DNA of 64,000 nt, taken from the NCBI GenBank assembly GCA_905221605.1, contig CAJNDS010000407.1, forward strand, positions 62,001 through 126,000, written 5' to 3'. Source of the DNA: Symbiodinium natans. Lineage: Eukaryota; Sar; Dinophyceae; Suessiales; Symbiodiniaceae. Below are positions 33,901 to 45,900 of the stretch, one piece after another. The notes beneath the pieces are model-generated. The model was not told where the DNA came from and searched no databases. It was given only the letters and a program-made list of their open reading frames with translations. Position numbers and translations under genes: made by a program. Position 1 is the stretch's first letter. Each line of letters opens with the position of its first letter.

Positions 33901-36900
33901 GGAATGTGGCCACTCAGCGCTGTTGGATCTCTAGCTAGATTCTTGGCTTCCTCCCTTTCCCCCCTTGGCCGGGATTCGAGGAGTACACCAACACAAAGTT
34001 GCGATATCCTGAGGCCATGTTCCGAAACGCAGAGTCCAGCCGGTCAGTGGCGTTCTACTGCAATCGTTTCCCGAGCCTATCATCGTGCTGGCCACCGCAG
34101 CAGTGGTACTGTCGCGAGAGACGGTGTTGACCAGCAGCTGGTTTGTGCCGGTAGCATCCTGCAGTGCTCAGCCTTTCGGCCCCCTTTCGGCTCTTTTTCG
34201 GTCTCAGTTTGTTTTTGTTTGCCCTTGCTTTTGTTGGTAGGGAGCGGGTACTACGGCTTGAGAGCAGCAGCACACCAGCTGCTCTGCATCTGCCTTAGAG
34301 AATTGCATGAGATCCCGGCCTCGGCCAAGAACACCTTGTAATGCGACACCTCACAGCTTGAGTCGGAAGGTGAGCAAGAATGAGCTCCGTCGCATGGTTT
34401 TGACGCTCTGCCAGGCTATCCAGGCTCCCCGCCGATGCTTGATCAGTTGTGAGGCTGTCTTGAGTCCACGAGACGGTGCCGTTGGCATACTCCCAGCTCG
34501 GATCCTGTGCGCGACATCGGGCAGCTGCCGTTTTGGAATCTTGGTCAATGCTCATATTTGCGTATCAAAGATATCGGAATATAGGGTCAGCAGGGTCAAT
34601 ATACTAATCTAATCCGCCACGTAACTCATCCCCACCTACACCCTCACTACCTGGCTCATCCCCTACCCTTACCGAGCTCGTGCGCCAGCACCTTCATCCT
34701 CCCCGCACCCGAACATCACATTCCATATGTGCACCCTTTAACAAGCTCCAGTGTGTGTGTGTGTGTGTGTGCCCCCCTTTTCACCTAACCCCGCATGCGG
34801 ATGCCAAGACATTCGGGCGCCAGATTCAGGAACCAAGTCTCGACAGTCACATGCCGAAATTCGGGAACTGCGGAAACTCAAGAACCGAAATCGCGCGATG
34901 CGTGCCGACGTTCAGGAACCGCGAACAGACGTTCCGGGACTGGGACGCGGCAATTCGGACGGACGATACCGCACGTGAGTACTACGGGAGGAGATTGGCA
35001 CATGCGAAGCTCTACGGCACGCGTAAGTCTACATGTAGGTATTTTCCGGGGCTTAATACAGTTGACTATTGCTTGGGAGGAAGCACTACGGGAGGACCAT
35101 AAGGAAAAGAACATGCGAAACTCTATGGTAGGTGTAAGTCTACATGAAAACCCTTGACCGTAGAACCCTACACCCAAGAACCCTAACAAAACAAAACACC
35201 GAGACCCTAAACAGACACCTGGGAACCCTGGACCCCAACACCCTTGACCCTGACAGAAACACCTGCAAACCCTATCCCAAAACCCCACAGCCCTGAATTC
35301 CTAAACCCTAAATTCCCGAAACCCCAAAACCAAAAACACTAAGTCCTGAACCCTAAACATGCTCTGAAGCCCTAAACCCCACAAAAGCCCTTAAAGAACT
35401 AGCTAAGCCCTAAACCCTGAGCCCGAATCCAGCTCTTGGATTGATTCTACGTTCCCCTCCTTTTTCTTTGTAACTAGCAGCCTCTCCACCACCTTCCCGA
35501 GTCAGCCGCGAATCCTCCAACCTTCACCCAAAAACCGTCTGCTCTCTGGACGTAGCCGGCCGAAGGCTGCAGCAAGCTTAGATAATCTGGTCACATCCAG
35601 TCCAAGATGTTCCCGGAACCCGGTCCTCGTCAGAAAAGTTGAGGGCCTGAGCAGACGGACATCAACTGAAAAAGAGGTTAGGGATGTCCCTCCTGAAAAA
35701 GATGAAGCGTGCTTAGTTCTTTCGTGACCCAGTTGCTGATCATTGCTGACGAGCCGCCGTGATCCAAGGTGAGTCAACAGGTGCTGCGCCACTGTCATCG
35801 TAGAGAGCCGTTGCCTCAACATCAAACTCCTATCAAGGGCCCATTTCCCCAAATTGCTTCGGAGCCCAAGATGAGATCGCCGCACAGCCAGCCGAAGCAC
35901 TCTGATACGCCTGATAGCAAGCGTATGCAAGCATACGGTAGTTTCACTTTGCATTCTTTGAAACATGTGCTCCACACTCTTCTGACCCACTTGCCATGCC
36001 ACTAGCGTAGCCGCGTCTCAGCTTCCCGTGATCCTGAGGTTCTGAGGCTGCAGCTCCCAGATCACTGCGGTACCTGATAGAGTAACCCGGGGCTCAAAGG
36101 CAAGGCTTTGCACATATGTCAGAAACAGCAGCTATATAAGTTTTTGCTCTTTTTTTGATGGGAAGATCCAGAGTATACATACTGCGTCTTCCGGTAGCAG
36201 TCGGGCGGAGCACCCGAGCACAACGATGAAGTTGGCCGGTGAGGCATCTGTTGTCGACCTGCTGGCAGCACGAGGACCACGGCCGAACATGTCATGGGGG
36301 CAAGAACCCGGCATGCGCTCTACAGTACATGTCAATGTATTTCGCGCATACAACACTTGGCAACGTGGTGGCTTGGCAGGAAAACGCAAAGGATTCCAAG
36401 AGATCAAGATGATACGAAAATTAAGAAACAAAAACAAAACAAATAAACACGCAACCAAACACCCCGCTCTGACTCCCTGCAGTAACCCCTCTTTCCAGCT
36501 TCCCTTTTAAAGCAGAGGCTCCCAAAAGCATGCTGAGACACAAACCGAGCCTGACTTGATTGGCCTTCAAAGTGAGGAAGCTGGTGCCCACCTCAGAGGC
36601 GAAAGGGTTTAGGGTTTAGGGTTTAGGGTTTAGGGTCTAGGGTCTAGGGTCTAGGTCTAGGGTTTAGGGTTGAAAGGTGAAAGTTTGGGGGGGAAGGTCT
36701 CAACTGTCTCAACGTCCAGAGGTCGGTACCGGGATGTTGAAGCCTTGGGTGTTATCTTCCAAGGCTTGACCGTTGGTGTTCTCCGCAGTGGTCGCCATGT
36801 AGACCTAAGCAACAAGAAATACCCCAGCACAAGTGCAAGCAAGCAACACCCAACTCCAGCACAGCTCAGTTTTGATTTTCTGAGAAGCAGGCCCTCCAAT

Positions 36901-39900
36901 GAGTAAAAAAAGACACGTCATCCGGAAGGACCCAGTTGATGACCCCTGACATGCGAATACAGCAAGAGCACTGGAATCACTGGAACACATCGCGTGTGGC
37001 ATCGGATGGAGCATTTCGCCAGAACAGACACGTATACTTTTCAGCACGACGAGCCACACACGCCACTCACACACACTACAGCAAGCAGGAACAGGCTGCT
37101 CCTTTGCAAACTTCCCCGACATCTTTCTTGACCGCATGAGGCTTGCGGTGAGGAGCTGTCGAAATCATAAACGTGCTCACCTCCTATGCGCGCCGTGGTG
37201 TGCAGCCAAGCATTCGTCTGGCTAGGACCTTCCATTACCTGCGGCATCCTGCGGCCAGTTGCACCCCCCGCCCCCCCTCCACCATTGTCCAGCCATGTCA
37301 GCGGCCTACTCCGGAACATCACCAGTTCCACACCATGATCATGATTGTTCTTACGCTTGAGCTTTCGGATGCCACGTTTGCCAGCACAACAACGGGGCGC
37401 CGGTCCTTGTGTGTCCTGCAAGGGTTGTGAAGATGTTGTGTCGATCTCCACACACTTGCACAACAGGTCGGCCGGGCCCAAGCGCCGCCCGAGCAACCCC
37501 CATCAGTTGGACCCAAAAATTGAAGTGTAAGCCTTTGCCTATTACAAGCAAGCTCGGACACACAGGCGGAGACAGAGACAGGCTCAGAGAGGCAGAAAGA
37601 CACATAAAACTCGAGCCTCCAAGCTGGTTGGCATCCGTATCCGTGTCGGTGTAGGTTACAGACTGCCAAGCATTGTTCCCCTTCCCACTTGCATCTTGTC
37701 AAGAGCTTAAGAACCTCCAATCCCGGCCTTGCAGCCAGGCCAATCTACTGTGGTGGTGGTGATCGTCAGTGTTGTGGTGGTTGCGCGGCCATCGTCCCAC
37801 AAGGCTCCAGCGGTCTTGACAGGCAGGCGGCGTAACGATGGGACAGGCACTCACAGGCAGACACAATGTGACATCTTCAACTTGATGCAAACATGTCGCA
37901 GCATTGGGCGACTCTCCATGCTCGTTGTAAGCATAAACCAGAACCTTTCAAGGCATCAACCTTTCATCAGCACTACCGGAAACTCGAAGCCGCCGGTGCC
38001 CTGAAGGCTCTGATGGCCAATAGCCAAGATGCAAAATATTTATCGATGTCACAAGCCACATTCGTGATCGAGACCTGTCAAAAATGCGGCCAAGAATTGC
38101 GCAAATACTTCACCAAGCGATTCATGTCAGGAATGTGCTTCATCCCAACAGCGTGAGACCTTAAGCGCTCAAGTGCTTTCGAGCACGTTCCCGCCACCTG
38201 CGCCAGCTCCTTTGAAGGCTGCGCGATAAGCTGCTTGTTTGTACCTGCTCAAGCCAATGCGGGACACACAATCAGCGAATGTTGTCGGACCACAACCTCT
38301 ACCCGCGAGTCGGGGAAAATGAGCCGCAAACGGGAGTCAGAAAACAAAGGTATGAGTCAGAAAACAAAACAAGATAATGGCGAGCAAAACGGGAACTGAG
38401 ATTGACCAACCGAAACCCTGAAGCCATTGATGCCCTGAAACCTTGAGTCAGCAGCCCAAGTCCCCAAAACCTTGAAGTCATGAACCTTAAAGCCCTTTCT
38501 ACCGCAAACCCCATGGGCCCTACAATCCTTTCGGTCCCGAAGCAGGAGCGCATGACGTAGGTTTCAAAACCTTGCAACCTTGAAAGCCCGAACCCTAAAG
38601 CCCAAACCCCAAACCCTAGAACACTAGAACCCCAGAACCCTAGAACCCTAAAACCCTCAAACCCCCAACCCTAAATTCCTGAACCCTAACACATCCGAGA
38701 TCATGAACGTTTAGGACTTCCGGTTTTTTTTTCTGGGGAGGTCGTTTCTGTTCTCGACTTGGGTCTGAAGCGGTTCTGACTCATGGCTTTCTCGTTTTCG
38801 AATCAGGCGAGGTGACTGAGAGCACTTTTCCCCACGTGACGGTCACAAACCAATGCAGGTCACCCAATGCGTCATCCGCAATGTAGACTCGCCATTCTGA
38901 CACAAAGCCATAGTCCTGGCAGGCAGGGACAAATGTACTGCAATTGAACATAAGAGCATGCACAGCCCGTCCGTGTTTGCGACGAAGGACCACGAGACCG
39001 TCCCGGTCAGCAGATTGGCTGCAGGATTGTCGTCCTTATGACTGGTCAACCCGATATGCTCTTCTGCCCCGGCGACAAAAGAGGGATGAAAAGGGTGCTA
39101 CTCTCTTCGACTGCGGGCATTACCAGGTCGAGCTGTAAATTTGCGCGGTTCGTCGCCCGGCTCCGTGTACCATTGCTCGGTCCTTCCTCCTTCGGCGGTT
39201 GCTGTTTTAACGAAATGCTCCTAAGAAAACCAAGAAACCCACCCAAAAAAACCTTCCAACCCTGAACTCTGCTACTGCAAACCCTAAAACCCAGAGCCCA
39301 GAACATAAAGCCCTAAACCTAAACCTGAAAAACCCTGAACTCGAACCCCCAACCCAAAACCATAGATCGTAAACCAACCACGCTCCTCCCCGCTTGCAGC
39401 AGAGTCCGCTTGTGGAAACGTTTTGGATGCCACGTCTTGTATGTCGGCTACTGTACGCGGAGGCACTGCGAGATACGCGAAAACGCGAGCAACCGGGTGG
39501 TCCAGGGAGTGGGTGGAAGGAGGGGGGGGGGGGGGGGGGTTCACCATCATACATGCGGCTGCATTATCACAAAGGACGGCAACAAGGGAGCGCAATGTCA
39601 AGAACTGACAGAACTGGCACAAGTGCCCCAGTTGCATCAGGTGCATCCCAGCGTCTGTGAACGACACCGAGTCAACCAGGGCAAGTCCAGCCCAGTCGCC
39701 ACCGAAAGCTGGCGAACAGTCATCTCTTCACTATGTCGCTATGTCACTGCGCCCCTATCACACAATTATCACTCTCGTGCACGAGCACCTTGTGGGTTCT
39801 TTTCTGTGCCTACCTAGCGCTGAGCGTTGCACTGCCCACAACGGCGTCGGAGAGATCAGTGAGCATGAGAGACCCAGCCTGCACGAAATGAGCCAGTGAC

Positions 39901-42900
39901 TTTGCATGCTGGCCAAATGCTGCACACACAATCCGAGCCTCATTGGCGGGAGAGAAAGCCTTAAATGTGCCAAGGTTGCTATGCGTTGCTATGATTCTTT
40001 GACGCAAGCGCACAAGGAGCCGATCTGTTTCGGATGCCAAGAGACTCCGCTTCCTCAGAGCGCCAGATGCACTCCGGACCGCTGGATGCGACGTATGCGA
40101 AGTATGTGTGAAAAGCACATTGCCAAGTTGCTATAGGCCAGCACTACAATGTAGTTGGCCCAAATCCCTCCTGTGCTTGTCCTGTCCCAAGAGTTCCGCA
40201 ACTGTTGTGTACCGAGGCAAATACAGACAAACTGAAACAGAGCACTTGCAGCACTCCCGGTCCCGCGCACGATTCCTCTGGCGTCCGAATTCACAATCTC
40301 GTAGGTTCTTAGGCTCTTGTCTACGTTGTCCTGGCGCAAAGGGCTCGAAGGCAACATAGAATGATGAGTCTTGCAGCTCACTGCGGCAAAGGCACGACCA
40401 TGATAGCACCGTCGGCGCCAGTGCTGGTTGCAGACTGAGATATGTTACGTTGTTCTAGAACTGGCACAAGATGTTCAGGCTGCCGACATAAAACAGCTGC
40501 TGCTGCTCGTCTCAGCACTGAGGCCAGCACCATGACAATTCGAAAGTACTCAAAAGCCGGGTTGTTCGGGGCAACCCAAGTCACGGTGCCATCGATCCAA
40601 TAGCCATACGCAGTACTGGTGTCTGTGAAGGCTACAGATGTGATGGCGGCCTGACGACAGTTTGCGCAAAGCTCGCAAAACCATTCCCGCGTGAAGCAGA
40701 ATACTTCATAATACTTGCAAACAGCCTCTAAAGACACAAAAAAACACGCGCCTGGCTGGGGTCGACGGTGACGGTGGATGTCAATGTGGTCGTTGTTGTT
40801 GCTGTTGTTACCTTGCCAACGCAGTCTCTGGCTTCATAAGGGCAAAAGGGGCAAGAACTGTGAGAAACAAAGTCAGCCCCATCCCTGCGCCTATTGACAA
40901 GCCCCAAACTGGGGACCTCCCTTAAACCCTGCATTCCAACCCCTGAAACCAAAATGGAACGAACATGGGGGCGAATGAGGGCCAATAAGCAAGCCAATGG
41001 CCAACTAACGCCAGTGAGGGATGCGCTGCCGAAGCTGAAGATTCTTCTCATTTCCGTTTTCTAGCAAAGTCATTGTTAGTGCTAGCTGCAGCCGCTCTTC
41101 TTGAAGTTGGTGTTGTTAGACTCGATTGCTATTGTTGATTTCGACGTTGCTGCTCTTGCTACAGGATGGCTTGGCGCCGCGAAGCTCTAGGGATCATGAC
41201 TCAACAGCACGGAACACAGTACAGCGAGAAGTAGCAAAATGCCTTACCATGTGCCTTACCGGTGGTATCCGCCGAGGCCTCGGGCCGAAGGTGTATAGGT
41301 TGTGAGAACAGGCACCCCCCCTGCCCCCCCGCCCCCCCCCCCCTTGCCCCACCCCCCCCTGGCTGTTCTGTGCCCATCCGCCCTTTTGCTGGAGGGGGTT
41401 TGCTCAAGACCCCTTGAACGTTGCACCCAAAAACCCAAACCCAACCCGTGAACCTTGAGCCCTAAGCCCTCAACCCTTAGCGAACCCTCAACCCTAAACC
41501 CCAAACCATAAACCAGCCCTAAACCCTAAACCCAACCCTTATTGCTTGGGGTCCAGCGCCTTGGGCGCTGCGGAATCACTATGCTCACGCGGATGCGCTG
41601 CGCCGGGCCGAGGCGGGTCGCGTAGCGTTAAAATTAGCAATTGCTGCTGCCCAACCCAAGCTCTCGGAAAGATGTGCAAATACTGCAGCTGAAGTGTTGA
41701 CATGACTTGCCTATGCGTGGACAGCAGATTTGGTCATCCAAGGTGCAGTGGTAGTGGTGAATGTTCCGTCCGATGCTTCGAAGCAGTGGCCGAATGACGG
41801 GGTTGCAGCTTCACCGTGCGAGTTGATTCCGTACATCCTGGGGGCGATGACGCATTTGCTTGCTGAGGGTGCGCACCGGAAAGATGTGCAATCATAAACC
41901 GTTTGCAAGACCCTGGCAGTGGCACAGGTAAGGCTGCCACACGAGACAGGTGGCCCCTGACTGATCCGTGTTGTCTGGGATGGTGTAACCTATTGCGAGG
42001 GGGCAACATCTCTGATTGAAGCGTTTCGCAGTATTGTTGAGTCTGGACGCTGCAAAAGATGAGCTGAGTCGTAGCCAGGGAGCTAAGCAATCCAGGTTGC
42101 ACTCTGGCAATTTCGGACCGACTAGTTCCACCGGTGTCAAGCGCCAAATAGAGGGCATAGTACGACCTGAGCTTGACGCAGCGCCTCTGAAACTCAGACC
42201 GTTGCTAAACACTGTGTTTTGTTCTGTGTCTAACTATGGGCGGGGAGCAGCGTCGTGTAGTCAAAGCCCATGTTGTATGTTCCATCCACAGTCCAGGTCA
42301 GAGTTCCCCCAACCTGCCAGACTTTGCAACTGCAAAACTGGACAACGTCAAGAAAGGTCTAGTGGGCATTGGCGGCGGCTTAGCAAAGGACATGCTCGGA
42401 TGCCTGACCCGCATCTGGATCTGTGTCAGAGAAGGAGCCAAACAACAGCGGCGGCGGATCGGGCACGGTGCCGCCGTTCGCCGAGCTGATGTGGTCGTAG
42501 CCTCTCGAGAGAAAAGCACCCGACTCCCCGCCTGCTTCGGTGCAAGGGATGTTCCATCAGCTAACAGGTGAAAGATGGTGAAGACCAAGGTCGGAGCAAT
42601 GGCCCACTCCGTAGGTTGAGGAACCCCTGAGCCATGCAAAGTCTTCTCAGAGATCCAGCGCGGCTTTACGGCTTTTTCGGAGGCCAGGTGCCCCACGCAT
42701 CTGGGTATGGTACGACCACGAAGTACACGGCCTTTTTGGGGGAAGAGAAGGAGCTGAGGCTCTTCTGGAGGCTCTTTTGGAGGCTCTTCTGGAGGCTGCT
42801 GGACGTGCGGAGCTGAGCTAAATTGAGGCAGGGGCATAAGGATCGATGAACTGGCCGCTACCTCGGCTGTCCAGGGCTCGGCTCTTGAAAACAGGGGAGG

Positions 42901-45900
42901 TTGCGGCGAGACCTAAGACCAGGACTGATGGAGCCGCAGTATTTCCAGAAGAATTCGCCTGCACCCCTGACGCCATATATCGAGTTCGTGCCAACCTTTG
43001 TCTCTGAATCTGGCTCGCGTCTGGCTGTGGTGACCACAATATTTTGCACGGCAGGGAATGTCTTCAATCTGCACATGACAGCTAGGTTCTCGGAATGCGG
43101 CCGGGACTTGATAATTCTCGCCTTCAAGCAAGAGGAAAGACATGAGATGATGGTTTGAAGACAACTCTCATGATAAAAGTAGGCTTTTGTCGCTCAATGT
43201 TGGGATTCGGGATCAAGATATCGTGTTGTAGGGCCTAATTAAGGTACAAACAGAGTCGACGTCCATTGCAATCCATTGCAGGCCTGTGGCACCATAATGA
43301 ATTCTGGGAAGGTCAGCTTCAGAATTGACATTGGGGAGCGTCAGGTCATAGACGAGATCGATGCTACATGCCGTATACACCTTGGTAAGCGAGCTCTACC
43401 CATACTTTGAGAGCATTACGGGCGAGCGATGCTCCAGGCAAGCGGCAATATAGTGAGTTATGCCTGTAACGTCCGGCGGCGGGTCCCAACTCACTGTTCC
43501 ACGCAACTTCCCTTAGACCATGGGTCCACGCAGACACATGATGAGAAACAAGTATCCTCCACAAGGGGCTCCATTGCGAACCAAGTCGCACTGTTCCTCA
43601 AAATCATCAACAAACTGTACATTGGTGACCTGGCTCAGCATGCAAGTTGGACACTTCTTAAGGACACTTCTTTAAACTTCAATTTAAGCCAATCACCTGA
43701 TTACCAGCGACAATGGGCCCTGAAGCCCAAAAAACGATGCAAGCAGATATCCTCGGATGCCCAAACAGGCGCGCATTGTATGGCGACACATGGCATGGCA
43801 TGGCAAGCAACAGACTCGTTCCGACTCGTTTCGACTCGTTTGCTGGCCAAGCCACAGCCGCAAAGCTGGCAGCTTTTGGCACCGCTGTTGCAACTGCATA
43901 AGAAGCCCAGACTTGTGACGCAGACCACGCCTGCAAAGGCTTGGGGCCCCCTTGAAAGGCTTGGGGGCTCGGGCGGGTTGTAGCTGCTCAGTAACACGCC
44001 TTCGGCGTGCTGCATCAGTGCCTGAAGCCTGGCAGACCGCGACTCACAAGCCTTGAAAAACACACCAAGCAGCGTGAACGCACGCCTTGGCGAATTTTTC
44101 CTGCAATCCTCTGTTTAGAGTAAGGCAGACCTCAGCAGGCAATAGACGGCAAGGCTCTGCCACTGCGTGGTGGCGCGGCCGAGAGCCCAGCATCATTGGG
44201 TGCCATTTCCTGCTGAATGAGCCCCCACTAAGCTACTGAGACTGGAGCCGCGTGTGCGGAAAGAGGCCACGGATACGGCTGATGCCCCCGTCATGTCTTC
44301 CACCTCGAGAGTCCCCATGTGGCTGCCTTGCCGAATCTACCCTTCTCCAACCAAGTATCCATCCCTCTCCGAGGGACTGGTTTGCACACAGTGTCCCCCA
44401 AATGAAAAACGGACGTGATGCTAGACAGTAGTACCACGAGAGGAGATGAGACTGCCCGATGACCACAGGCCAAACCCTGGTACTGAAAGCCAGAAAGCGC
44501 AATGAAGCTGAGACCACCTCAGCCACAGGCAGTGGCGAGAGATTCCGTCACCCACTGCTTATCACGTTTGCGCGTTCTTCCTTCTACCGCTCCGGCGGTG
44601 CGAATGCCAGATTTCCCGTGCAATCCAATCACTGCTCAAGCTTTCATGAGCAAGTTGAGGATTTGAGGATTAATTTCGCTCCCTCCATCTAAGGTGACAA
44701 ACCACAAGGTGTGGTGTTCCGAGTCTTCGGAACTCACGCTTCAGGACGTACATGCTTAAGCCAGGCAAGAATAGCGTCCGCAGCCATCCTCCACCTCCCC
44801 ACAAAGACAGAGTCTTGGGCACCCATCCCAAAAGCAAAAACAAGTTGGGACACACCCTGCCTCGCTCCCAGCATGACATCATGTGCCACACCTGGCTCAT
44901 ACGCGAGCTGAAGTTTCAGCTATGCGCAACTCTCATTGCTCATTACACCCAAATACACTCGATGAACCTGCCCACGATCCTACACTCTCAAACGATCCAT
45001 TCCACTCTCAAGCCTGGTAAAATGATTGGCTCCACTCCGTGGGCTGCAGCTGTCTCCTGCAAAGCCTGGAGCATGAGCACGCAAAGCAAAGCCAGCTGCG
45101 AGCTCTCCTGTGATCTTCACGAACTTCTAACTTACGCCATTCTTGCTATTTTGCCTTCTGAGGAAGCAGCTCTTTTTTGTGCCGCTCTCTCCCTTTAAGG
45201 CAGTCTGTACGAGTGCCACCAATGACGACTTCGCTTGCATTTTGTGTGAAGATGCAAGCGTGTGAAACTTGCGCCGCATGCTTTGGCCGACGCACCTACG
45301 TGAGAAACACCTTCAACCGAAAACCGGTTTTGCGAAAACCAAAGCTTCAAGCTTTGACTTTCGGATTGTTGGCCTCCACAAAGCACAAGAAGTGCGCCAC
45401 CCTAGAAAGCCAGCAAAACGGAGCAAAACGGAGCATGCCTCCAACCAAGGCTGGACAAGGCTCGCGCACATGTCGAGAAGCCGCCTCATCCGCAAATGCA
45501 TCACTTGCAAGCATATGGGTAAAAGAACTCACACGCAAGACGTCTTCCATCTATTGGAACCCAATGCGACCGACAGGATGAATGCAGCCGTGCCTTTTCT
45601 GCCGTTGACGAGTCAATGTGGCCGCCTAGCCCAAACTCGCAAAGTCCGCGTACCGTCATGGTGACCCCCACGCTAAACTTCGCCGGCGGTTCCTTTGCAC
45701 GAAGTTCGCCAGCGCGATGAGACAAGCCCTTGCGAATCAGGTACATCTCCTGGGGTATGTATAAGCTGCGAACTTTTCCAATTCTTTGCAGTGAGGTGAG
45801 GGAGCCAATAGCTGTTCTTAATCTCTTGACGATTTCTCCTCCGGATGTCACCCCCAAGCGCGCCCGGTCAGGCAGAAGATCTTCTACGTATTGGCTACCG

